From contig NZ_AQWS01000005.1 in the NCBI RefSeq assembly GCF_000375405.1, forward strand, positions 1-64,000: a DNA stretch of 64,000 bases. Direction: 5' to 3'. The position numbers and the translations under genes were made by a program. The notes under the pieces are model-generated. The model had not been told where the DNA came from. It made no database searches and worked only from the letters and a program-made list of their open reading frames with translations. The stretch's first letter is position 1; every line of letters starts with the position of its first letter. Of this stretch, positions 54,682 to 63,149 are shown one piece after another. The stretch is from Bacteroides propionicifaciens DSM 19291 = JCM 14649. Its GTDB lineage: Bacteria; Bacteroidota; Bacteroidia; Bacteroidales; Bacteroidaceae.

Positions 54682-56343
54682 ATGTTGCGTTCCTTACATA
54701 TAAAGAATTACGCCTTAATTGATGCGTTGCATATGGATTTTGATGCTGGTTTTTCTGTCATTACGGGTGAGACAGGGGCTGGTAAATCTATAATTCTGGG
54801 TGCAATAAACTTACTGTTAGGGCAACGTGCCGATGTGAAAGCCATTCGTGTGGGTGCAAGTAAATGTGTAATTGAGGCATTTTTTGAAGTGAGTCAATAT
54901 GCAATGCAGACCTTTTTTGAGGTAAATAAACTCGATTACGACGACATTTGTATCTTAAGACGTGAAGTTCAGGCCTCAGGCAAAAGTCGAGCCTTTATAA
55001 ACGACACACCAGTTTCACTGACTTTACTTCGTGAGCTTGGCGATCAGTTGATTGATATTCATTCACAACACCAAAATCTCCTACTCAATAAGGAGGGCTT
55101 TCAACTCGATGTACTCGATATGATTGCTGGTAATGAACCTCTCAATAACGACTACTTTAGGGCTTATGAGTCTTGGCGGAAACTAGAAAAAGAACTTACT
55201 GGCCTTCGAGAACTCTCTGAGCGTTCTCGTGCCGATGAAGATTATATACGGTTTCAGCTCGAACAGTTTGCTGAGGTTAGTCTAAAGGTCGGAGAAAAAG
55301 AACTTCTTGAGCAAGAGGTTGAAACTTTAGCTCATACCGAAGATATTAAATCGTCTCTATATAAATTAACTCAACTTTTTGACGGAGACCAAGTAGGATT
55401 ACTAACTTTACTGCGTGAAGCTTCTAACGAACTCTCAAACCTCAAGGTTATCTATCCCCAAGTTGAAGAGTTAGCCGAACGTGTTGCGAGTGCTGTAATA
55501 GAACTCAAAGACATTGCCGAAGAGATTTCCGATAAGGGGGAGTCGGTATCTTATAATCCTGAGCGACTGCAAGAGGCCGAAAAACGATTGGACTCAATTT
55601 ACTCCTTGGAGCAAAAACATAGGGTTCAGACTGTAAAGGAGCTGATGGACATCGAACGTGAATTTATTCAACAACTTGATGATATTACCTCTTATGACGA
55701 ACGTATAGAGGTGTTGGAAGCTCACACGAAACAAGCATTAGATGCTGCTTTTAAACTTGCTGAGTCATTATCGGCAACAAGACGAGCTGCTGCTAAAAAA
55801 GTTGAAGATGAGTTGAGTATGCGTCTCTTACCTCTAGGTATGCCGAACGTACGTTTTCAAATTGACATTACTCCAAAGGAGGCTTTAAGTGCTCATGGTT
55901 TGGATGCAGTATCATTCTTGTTTTCTGCTAACAAAAATGGAACATTACAAAACATTACCTCAGTAGCTTCTGGTGGAGAGATTGCTCGTGTTATGCTTTC
56001 GATTAAAGCGATGATTGCTGGGGCTGTTAAGTTGCCCACAATCATATTTGATGAAATTGATACAGGAGTTTCGGGCGAAATAGCTGATCGCATGGCCGAT
56101 ATGATGTTTAAAATGGGCGGGCTCGACCGACAGGTTATTAGCATTACTCATTTGCCTCAGATTGCTGCCAAGGGATCTTCTCATTTTAAAGTCTACAAAG
56201 AGGATAATGAGCAAGAGACTATCAGTAATATAAAGAAATTAAACAAGGAAGAACGAATCAAGGAGATAGCCAACATGTTAAGTGGTGCTACCCTCACTGA
56301 TGCGGCTCTCAGTAATGCAAGAGCATTGCTGGGCTATAAATAA
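54682..56343 (+). CDS. recN: DNA repair protein RecN
   Basis: The 553-residue SMC-like ATPase acts in double-strand-break repair. The Walker A GETGAGKSIILGA lies near residue 31, and QHQNLL follows. A central coiled coil rich in Glu and Leu spans roughly 160-370. The C-terminal half has the ABC signature ASGGEIARVMLSIKAM and Walker B TIIFDEIDTGVSG. Length is normal. It is 28 bases after coaBC and 17 bases before rlmB, so it is part of the dnaN run. Confidence 0.96.
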   Translation: MLRSLHIKNYALIDALHMDFDAGFSVITGETGAGKSIILGAINLLLGQRADVKAIRVGASKCVIEAFFEVSQYAMQTFFEVNKLDYDDICILRREVQASGKSRAFINDTPVSLTLLRELGDQLIDIHSQHQNLLLNKEGFQLDVLDMIAGNEPLNNDYFRAYESWRKLEKELTGLRELSERSRADEDYIRFQLEQFAEVSLKVGEKELLEQEVETLAHTEDIKSSLYKLTQLFDGDQVGLLTLLREASNELSNLKVIYPQVEELAERVASAVIELKDIAEEISDKGESVSYNPERLQEAEKRLDSIYSLEQKHRVQTVKELMDIEREFIQQLDDITSYDERIEVLEAHTKQALDAAFKLAESLSATRRAAAKKVEDELSMRLLPLGMPNVRFQIDITPKEALSAHGLDAVSFLFSANKNGTLQNITSVASGGEIARVMLSIKAMIAGAVKLPTIIFDEIDTGVSGEIADRMADMMFKMGGLDRQVISITHLPQIAAKGSSHFKVYKEDNEQETISNIKKLNKEERIKEIANMLSGATLTDAALSNARALLGYK

Positions 56344-56360
56344 ATATATAGAATAATAAT

Positions 56361-57110
56361 ATGGTAAATAAGAATGAACTCATATTTGGAGTTCGTGCGG
56401 TAATCGAAGCTGTCGAAGCCGACAAAGAAATTGACAAAATCCTAGTAAAGAAAGACATCCAAAGTGAACTTTCTAAAGAGTTATTTGAAGCTATAAGAGG
56501 CCGCAGGATTACTGTTCAGCACGTTCCAGTAGAGCGATTGAACCGTATTACTGGCAAAAACCATCAAGGTGTTATTGCATATATCTCATCTGTAACTTAT
56601 CAAACAGTCGAAGACATGGTTCCCTTTTTATACGAAGAGGGAAAAAATCCATTCTTTGTTATGCTTGATGGCGTGACCGATGTGAGAAACTTTGGAGCTA
56701 TAGCCCGTACCTGCGAATGTGCAGGTGTTGATGCAATTGTAATTCCATCTAAAGGTAGTGTTTCGGTTAATGCTGATGCTGTTAAAACTTCGGCTGGGGC
56801 ATTGATGTCGCTACCTGTATGCAAAGAAACTAATCTCTATACTACTGTTAAGTTTTTAAAGAACAGTGGTTTTAGAATTCTTGCTGCTACGGAGAAAGGT
56901 GATTATAGCTATACTAAGGGAGATTATACAGGCCCTATTTGCTTAATCATGGGTTCTGAAGACAAGGGGATATCTTCGGATGTGCTCTCACTCTGTGACG
57001 AGTGGATGACTATTCCTATTATGGGAACTATCCAGTCTTTGAATGTATCTGTTGCTGCTGGTATTCTGATTTATGAAGCAATAAATAAGCGTTCGGAGCA
57101 AGCAGAATAG
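56361..57110 (+). CDS. rlmB: 23S rRNA (guanosine-2'-O)-methyltransferase RlmB-like (TrmH/SpoU family)
   Basis: The 249-residue SPOUT enzyme methylates the ribose of a guanosine (2251 in E. coli numbering) in 23S rRNA using SAM. The N-terminal substrate domain (FGVRAVIEAVEADKEIDKILV) precedes the knotted catalytic domain with DGVTDVRNFGAIARTCECAG, LIMGSEDKGIS and IPIMGTIQSLNVSVAAGILIYE, which are SpoU motifs 1 to 3. RlmB is the best fit among the family, though the exact target is inferred. Confidence 0.9.
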   Translation: MVNKNELIFGVRAVIEAVEADKEIDKILVKKDIQSELSKELFEAIRGRRITVQHVPVERLNRITGKNHQGVIAYISSVTYQTVEDMVPFLYEEGKNPFFVMLDGVTDVRNFGAIARTCECAGVDAIVIPSKGSVSVNADAVKTSAGALMSLPVCKETNLYTTVKFLKNSGFRILAATEKGDYSYTKGDYTGPICLIMGSEDKGISSDVLSLCDEWMTIPIMGTIQSLNVSVAAGILIYEAINKRSEQAE

Positions 57111-57160
57111 TCTTTGCCTGTTCGACCTGATTTTAATACCAAATAACTAATTCTCGCGCT

Positions 57161-58864
57161 ATGAAACGTATACTTTTTACTCTATTGGTAAGCTGTTTTG
57201 GATCAGTCTTAGCTTTTGGACAGGGTCCTAAATGGGTACCCAATGCCAAGAAGGCTGTATTTTCTATAATGACTTTCGATAATTTAGACAATTTGCTCAA
57301 AACTGGAAATGGTTTCTTTATATCCGAAACTGGAGTTGGAGTTTCCGACTTCAATCTTTTTAAAGGAGCTAGTAAGGCTGTTGTTATTGATACTGAAGGT
57401 GAAAAATATCCCGTTTATTCAATCTTAGGTGCGGATGACACTTACGATGTGGTAAAGTTTTTGGTTGATTTGCAGGGCAAGAAGAAGGTTGATCATTTGG
57501 CTGCTATTGAGGTATCCTTACCCATTGGAGCAGAGGTTTTAGTTTTGCCCTACTCGGTTAAGAAAGATCGACTTTGTTATCCAGGTAAGGTTAAATCTGT
57601 TGATGTTATTCGTGGCAACCGTTCTTACTATACGCTTGACCTGCGCATGCAGGAGGCCTTAGAAAGCTGCCCTGTAGTGGATGTTGATGGAGCAGTAATA
57701 GGTATATTACAGAAGGATCACAGTAGTTCTAGTGCTATGATTTCTCATGTAGTAGGTATTGATTTTATTAATGATTTGAAAGTTGGTGCATTATCGTTTG
57801 CCGACCCTGCATTACAAGATATATTCATAAAGAAAGGATTACCTACCGATGAGAACGAGGCCTTAGTCTATTTGTATGTCAATGAATCTAGTCTATCAGC
57901 TGATGAATTAGCAGGCATATACAAAGATTTTATTCGCCAGTTTCCTGCCAATAGTGAAGGCTATATTCGATATGCACAATCCCTTTTGAATGGGGCTAAG
58001 TCGCAGGCTGATGTTAAAGAGGTTAAGGTAACTTTAGACAAAGCTAATGAATTGAGTAGAGCAAAAGACGAGGCATTATTTAGTATAGTCAAGTTTATAA
58101 GTTCGAATCAACAAAACGAATTTTTAAATGGCCTCAAAGGCTGGACTATTGAAGATGCGCTGAGTCTGATTGAGCAAGCTATCGCAATAAACCCTTTGCC
58201 TATCTATGTGCAAGTCAAGGCTGAGCTTTTAGATAATTTGGGTAGAACAGATGAGGCTATTGCAGCTTATGCGATTGTTAATAATTCGGATATTGCCTCT
58301 TCTCTCTCATTTTATAATACAGCTCAACTTTACAAGCAGAAAGAGGCTAAACCTGAAGAAATTTTAGCTCTACTTGACAGCAGTATAGTTCGATTGCCCA
58401 AACCTTATGCTTTTGATGCTTCACCTTATCTTTTTGATCGTGCTTTACACCTTATCGATATGGGTAAACATCGTGAGGCTTTGAAAGATTTAAATGAATA
58501 TTACTATGCTGTAGAGGGGGGAGTGAATGCTAACTTTTTCTATATTAGAGAACAAGTTGCTTTGTCTGCTCGTCAGTATCATCAAGCGCTTGATGATATA
58601 GAGTTGGCTATTCAACTCGAACCTACAAATCTACTTTATCTTTTGGAGCGTGCTTCATTAAATTTAAGGGTGGGTAGGTATGACGAAGCTTTGGTGCTGC
58701 TCGAAGATATAATTAAGCTAGATCCAACCAACGCTGAGGCTTATCGCTTGCAAGGAGTTAGCTACATTCAGAAAAAGGACAAAAGGGCTTGTAGTAGCTT
58801 GAAAAAGGCAAAAGAACTTGGCGACACATTGGCTGATGATCTAATTAAAAGCAATTGCAAGTAA
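57161..58864 (+). CDS. Secreted protein with degenerate trypsin-like domain and TPR repeats
   Basis: The 567-residue protein has a signal peptide (MKRILFTLLVSCFGSVLAFG) and then a trypsin-fold-like region: GNGFFISETGVGVSDFNLF, where true proteases have the catalytic His after TN or S; TYDVVKFLV at the Asp position (D96); and ALESCPVVDVDGAVIGI at the Ser position (S169) without the GNSGGP context. The histidine is missing, so it is probably an inactive pseudo-protease. From about residue 220 onward there are several TPR-like repeats (for example ALDDIELAIQLEPTNLLYLL). A periplasmic scaffold role is plausible. It ends the dnaN-led gene run, 50 bases after rlmB. Confidence 0.8.
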   Translation: MKRILFTLLVSCFGSVLAFGQGPKWVPNAKKAVFSIMTFDNLDNLLKTGNGFFISETGVGVSDFNLFKGASKAVVIDTEGEKYPVYSILGADDTYDVVKFLVDLQGKKKVDHLAAIEVSLPIGAEVLVLPYSVKKDRLCYPGKVKSVDVIRGNRSYYTLDLRMQEALESCPVVDVDGAVIGILQKDHSSSSAMISHVVGIDFINDLKVGALSFADPALQDIFIKKGLPTDENEALVYLYVNESSLSADELAGIYKDFIRQFPANSEGYIRYAQSLLNGAKSQADVKEVKVTLDKANELSRAKDEALFSIVKFISSNQQNEFLNGLKGWTIEDALSLIEQAIAINPLPIYVQVKAELLDNLGRTDEAIAAYAIVNNSDIASSLSFYNTAQLYKQKEAKPEEILALLDSSIVRLPKPYAFDASPYLFDRALHLIDMGKHREALKDLNEYYYAVEGGVNANFFYIREQVALSARQYHQALDDIELAIQLEPTNLLYLLERASLNLRVGRYDEALVLLEDIIKLDPTNAEAYRLQGVSYIQKKDKRACSSLKKAKELGDTLADDLIKSNCK

Positions 58865-58885
58865 TGAACCTTGGTTATTAGATAC

Positions 58886-58927
58886 AAATAGCGCGTCTGG
58901 CAGAATTAATGTCAGACGTGCTATTTT
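58886..58927. terminator. Bidirectional terminator between the TPR protein and MutS-like gene
   Basis: Arms 58886-58902 and 58910-58926 pair over 17 positions with two G-U wobbles, ending in TTTT. Confidence 0.8.
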
Positions 58928-58949
58928 GTATGAGGCTATTAGCAGTAGA

Positions 58950-60740
58950 TTAATTATTAATCTTGCTGATTATCTTTTTGAGAAGGTATGTAGCATTCAA
59001 ATTTTGCGCTACCCCTTGTTCTATTTTATAGGTGTAATTTATTTCGTCACCAAGCTCTATCTCAAAGCAGAGATTGCAAATGTGCTTGTTCTCATTTGCC
59101 ATCTTTGTAAGTTCTAAATCGTGGGTAGCGATAATTCCCGAAACTGGAAGTTTAGATATCTCTTCGAGTAAGAGTTTAGAACCTTTGAGTTTATCGATGG
59201 AGTTTGTTCCTTTCAATATCTCGTCAAGGATAATAAGTGTGTGGTTATTTTGCTTGCAATAATTAATCATTTGTTCAAGACGGATAAGCTCCGCATTGAA
59301 GTAGGATATGTTTTTGACTAAGTTATCACTTGTTCGCATGCTAGAGAATAGCTCCATAGGAGTCACTTCAAACGTATTTGCACAAACAGTTAATCCATTT
59401 AGTGCCATAATAAAGTTTATACCAACCGAGCGTAAAAAGGTACTTTTACCAGCCATATTAGCTCCCGTGATGATGGTGAAATTATGCGTAGCCAAATCAA
59501 AATCATTTGACACTACTTTGTCTTTGGGTATGAATGGATGGTAAAGCCCATTGGCACGTAATACGGACTTGTCTTCAGTGAATTCTACAAAGCAATTGGC
59601 TGGTTGATTGTAGACATAGGTTGATAAACTAATCAGAGCATCAAACTCTCCAATTGTATCGGCCCACTGGGGAAGGTAGTTTGCATACTTCTTCTTCCAG
59701 ATTGCAAAACTGCTCATGGTCCAAAGATCATTAAGGAAAAGGCCATTTAGAAATATAAATGCAAGCAGATTCGCACGCTGATCAAGCCTATTAAGAATGC
59801 CCGACAATTCTTTAAAGGCTTTTCGTATATCCACATCTTCGTCGACTTGGAGGGTATTTCTTAGTATTGTTAATTCTTCACTTTCGAACTTTGTCTGGAT
59901 AATATGATTAATAATATCTCGATAAGAATGAAGCCCTTTAAAGAGTTTGCCCACTTGTTGTGTGGATTTTTGTATTAGGCCCGAGAATAGAATGACTGCA
60001 AGTATTTGTAATAAAAAGAATAGAATTGCTAGTGAAGTTGGTGCTATACCCAAAATAGCCAGTATAATTGCCCCAAGAGTCAATAGGCATGAGATACTGA
60101 TACTGACTTTAAATTTAGAGGTTTCGAAAATTTCAGGATTAGCATTAGTTTGCAACTCTGCCGATAGTGTTTCTAAATCCACTTTAGTAGGTGAGCCCAC
60201 AGCAATAAAATGAGTTCTCCATTTAACTAAGTTTGCAAGCTCCCTTAAAGCTTCTTGACGTTTGAGTATCTTGGGTATATTTGTGGTTAAGTTCGTTAGG
60301 TAATTGGCTAATTTTCTTCTTCCTAAGTCGGTAACTGTTCTGTTTATGCGGTGAAAGAATGACTCGTTACCAAACACATCCAAATCGAAAGAGTAGGGGT
60401 GAGCGGGATCAATAAAATCTAGGCCAGGATCGAAAGGAGAAAAATCACGATTGAGGTAGGCTATTTCATTTTCGAGTGTTTTTTTTAGGTGCTCATGTAA
60501 GACAATCTTGCGCTGTAGCTTGCTGTCTAAAAATAGGGCAACCAGGTAGAGAGTAATAAATAGCCCAAAAGCTATCATCCAATAGTTGTCAAAATCATTG
60601 AATACTGATTTGTATATAAAAAATATCGCTGCTAGAAATGTTCCTAATTTTGCCCATAAAAACATTTTACTGTTCTTATGTAGCTTTTTGAGTATAATAT
60701 CTTCTTCTAAGATATGCTTATCATATTCGCTTCTTCTCAT
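58950..60740 (-). CDS. MutS-family ATPase with transmembrane segments
   Basis: The 596-residue protein has the C-terminal ATPase domain of the MutS family: Walker A TGANMAGKSTFLRSVG (425-440), the SSMRTSDNLV region, Walker B LIILDEILKGTNS (502-514) and the ATHDLELT histidine switch. The mismatch-recognition N-terminal domain is absent. Instead, two hydrophobic helices lie at about 27-43 and 53-71 and two more at about 217-232 and 234-256, so it is probably anchored in the inner membrane. Such forms occur in Bacteroidota and are often annotated simply as MutS; a role in mismatch repair is doubtful. It is convergent with the dnaN run. Confidence 0.88.
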   Translation of the reverse strand: MRRSEYDKHILEEDIILKKLHKNSKMFLWAKLGTFLAAIFFIYKSVFNDFDNYWMIAFGLFITLYLVALFLDSKLQRKIVLHEHLKKTLENEIAYLNRDFSPFDPGLDFIDPAHPYSFDLDVFGNESFFHRINRTVTDLGRRKLANYLTNLTTNIPKILKRQEALRELANLVKWRTHFIAVGSPTKVDLETLSAELQTNANPEIFETSKFKVSISISCLLTLGAIILAILGIAPTSLAILFFLLQILAVILFSGLIQKSTQQVGKLFKGLHSYRDIINHIIQTKFESEELTILRNTLQVDEDVDIRKAFKELSGILNRLDQRANLLAFIFLNGLFLNDLWTMSSFAIWKKKYANYLPQWADTIGEFDALISLSTYVYNQPANCFVEFTEDKSVLRANGLYHPFIPKDKVVSNDFDLATHNFTIITGANMAGKSTFLRSVGINFIMALNGLTVCANTFEVTPMELFSSMRTSDNLVKNISYFNAELIRLEQMINYCKQNNHTLIILDEILKGTNSIDKLKGSKLLLEEISKLPVSGIIATHDLELTKMANENKHICNLCFEIELGDEINYTYKIEQGVAQNLNATYLLKKIISKINN

Positions 60741-60808
60741 GCTCTAAATCAGATTTTTAAATGAGTGTCGAATATAAAGAAAGATTATCAAAGCGTGGCA
60801 ACTTTATG

Positions 60809-62308
60809 CTATTTATTTAGTGTTCCAGCCTTATTCAGCTTATTCTCACTAAGGGTAATAAGCAAGAATAGGTCATTCTTAGTTCGTAAATATTCTTCAG
60901 TTAATACATAAGGCTTAAGTAGATTCTGTTGGGTTGGTGTAAAATAACTCAGTATGGAGTAATTTGTGATAGAGTCTAACAACATCTGTTCGATGTTTCC
61001 TGCGAAGAAGCTATTAGCTGTTTTTGGTAGTTTTGCTAAGTCTGGTAACCAAGAGGTGGTACCCTTAGTATCTATTTTGAGTTGAGTGATATAGTTTGAT
61101 AGATGTTGATAATCCCAGCTGATAAATAAATTGTTCTTGTGCAAGTCCATATATACCACACGTAAGTCTCTACTTGTTTGTGTTAAATTATTAAGCCAGT
61201 ATGGAGCAGGTAATGCAAGTACTCCTCTGTGTGAATACAGCCCTTCCTCTCTTAAGAGCGTGCGAATGAGCTTCTTATTTTGTTGTTTGAATAGTTCCAG
61301 TTTAGATGTAAAATTGTTGGAAACAGGGCATTGTAATATCAGGCTAGATGAGACAACTGAATCTTGTAGCCGAAATGCAAATAGCCCTTTATCAAGATTT
61401 TCTTGTATAAGTGGTTCCCAAGCGATATTCCACTCGCTTTCATTCTTACTTAAAATTGTGTCTAATGATTGCTGGTAGCTAAACATCACTTGCTTGGGAG
61501 TATAATGATTTATAGTGAAAGTTTCCTTGGGTGGTACTTGTATTCGCATACTATCTTGGGCTTGGGCTTGGGTGAAGTGAAGTTCTGTCACTTCGTTTGC
61601 TTTTAGTGGGTGAAGTAGTTCGTATCTACCCTTATTGACAGATAAACCGTAGTTCATCCATCGACCATTGTTTTCCTTGATATAGGCTACCGCTGATAAT
61701 TTATTCTTATGATCTTTAAAATAATCTGCTTTTTGTAGGTTATTGGATGATGCTCCAAGATTGTCTATGACTGATTCGATGTTACACAGACTATTGGATA
61801 AGACTATAGTGCCATCAATACTAAGTATAGCATTAAATACTCCACCTTTTATGGGGTAGATATTGATATTATAGTCTTTGTAAAGATGAATTTTTGGTGG
61901 AACTTCTGTTTGTGAAAAACCTCTAAGATAGGACTCAATCCAAGTTTTACTGAGCTCAGTATCTTTTAGGCTTATTATCCCTTGTTCAAAAGATAATAAA
62001 TCATAGAGCCCCAGGGTAATGCAAATTGGAGATTCACCGAATTCGGGTTTGGCTGAAATAAAGTCGGAGAACACTTTGATGAAACCCTTATTGTCTGTTA
62101 TACTTTGATCGTTTACTAACCTTAGAAGGGGTAATGTGGTATCTAAATCGTAGATGTCTAAGACAGAAGTCATAGCCGAAGAGATGAGATAAGCAGGGTT
62201 AGTGATTGATGGCTTGCTAATCTGGAAAAAACGAAACAAAAATACACCTACAATTATTAAAGCTAATAAAAGTATTAGTATGAGTTTTTTGAATCTGCTT
62301 CCGATCAT
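60809..62308 (-). CDS. Hypothetical membrane-anchored protein
   Basis: The 499-residue protein has a basic N-terminus followed by one transmembrane helix (about 9-27, ILILLLALIIVGVFLFRFF) and a large extracytoplasmic domain without a lipobox. The domain has no motif I recognise; it contains predicted mixed alpha/beta segments such as GVFNAILSIDGTIVLSNSL. The overall layout recalls DUF3352-type proteins, but I am not confident. It lies 68 bases upstream of the MutS-like gene and 79 bases downstream of the MBL gene on the same strand, so an operon murB-MBL-this-MutS is possible. Confidence 0.6.
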   Translation of the reverse strand: MIGSRFKKLILILLLALIIVGVFLFRFFQISKPSITNPAYLISSAMTSVLDIYDLDTTLPLLRLVNDQSITDNKGFIKVFSDFISAKPEFGESPICITLGLYDLLSFEQGIISLKDTELSKTWIESYLRGFSQTEVPPKIHLYKDYNINIYPIKGGVFNAILSIDGTIVLSNSLCNIESVIDNLGASSNNLQKADYFKDHKNKLSAVAYIKENNGRWMNYGLSVNKGRYELLHPLKANEVTELHFTQAQAQDSMRIQVPPKETFTINHYTPKQVMFSYQQSLDTILSKNESEWNIAWEPLIQENLDKGLFAFRLQDSVVSSSLILQCPVSNNFTSKLELFKQQNKKLIRTLLREEGLYSHRGVLALPAPYWLNNLTQTSRDLRVVYMDLHKNNLFISWDYQHLSNYITQLKIDTKGTTSWLPDLAKLPKTANSFFAGNIEQMLLDSITNYSILSYFTPTQQNLLKPYVLTEEYLRTKNDLFLLITLSENKLNKAGTLNK

Positions 62309-62387
62309 TATTTATTTCGCTTAAATTTAGTCAAAACAAGATAAGCATATCTATTCGAAAAAAGGATGTAGGGCTCAACTATTCTGC

Positions 62388-63149
62388 TTAATATTCAATA
62401 GTTTGACCGTCGTAGCCTATGAATATTCCTTTGGGTAATTGTTTCTCAACCTGAGCATGAAGCCCTATATCATGGCTCATATGCACAAGATAAGTTTGAT
62501 TAGCTCCAATGCGTTGAGCCACCTGGATTGCTTCTGATAATGACTCGTGTGTGCTATGGGGTTTAATGCGTAAGGCATTTATGATAAGTACTTCAAGACC
62601 TTGAAGCTCATCGAATGAGTCTTCAGGCATATAAAGCATATCGGTGATATAGGCCATTTTATTGAGGCGATAGCCAAAAATGGGTAAATCACCGTGCATA
62701 ACAGAAATTGGTGTGATTGCTACAGAACCTACGCTAAAAGTTTTATGGGCTTCAACCTCCTTTAGAGACAACTTAGGGATTCCAGGATACGATTTATCAA
62801 CAAAGCAATAGGGCATTCGTTGTTCTAAATGTATAGCAGTTAACTCATTGGTATAAATAGGCAATTCTTTTCGATAACTAAATGAGCGTAAGTCATCTAT
62901 GCCAGCCACATGGTCAAAATGCTCATGTGTTAAAAGAACTGCTTGAAGGGGTTCAAAGCGTAAAGGAAGAACCTGTTGACGAAAGTCTGGGCCACAATCC
63001 AATAATATTCTGGTGTTGTCTTCTTGGTAGAGTACCGAAGTTCTTAGACGTGAATCTCTAGGGTCGGTTGATTGGCATACTGGACATGTGCATCCTATTG
63101 TTGGCACTCCAGTTGAAGTGCCAGTGCCTAAAATTCGGATATTTGTCAT
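62388..63149 (-). CDS. MBL-fold metallo-hydrolase, PhnP-like
   Basis: The 253-residue protein has the metallo-beta-lactamase metal motif LTHEHFDHVAG preceded by LLDCGPDFRQQ. A distinctive N-terminal GTGTSTGVPTIGCTCPVCQS with a cysteine pair is shared with PhnP-type phosphodiesterases. It is likely a zinc/manganese-dependent hydrolase of a cyclic or linear phosphodiester. The start ATG overlaps the murB stop by one base (TAATG), so the two are translationally coupled. Full C-P lyase genes are not in the window, so a housekeeping role is more likely. Confidence 0.88.
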   Translation of the reverse strand: MTNIRILGTGTSTGVPTIGCTCPVCQSTDPRDSRLRTSVLYQEDNTRILLDCGPDFRQQVLPLRFEPLQAVLLTHEHFDHVAGIDDLRSFSYRKELPIYTNELTAIHLEQRMPYCFVDKSYPGIPKLSLKEVEAHKTFSVGSVAITPISVMHGDLPIFGYRLNKMAYITDMLYMPEDSFDELQGLEVLIINALRIKPHSTHESLSEAIQVAQRIGANQTYLVHMSHDIGLHAQVEKQLPKGIFIGYDGQTIEY

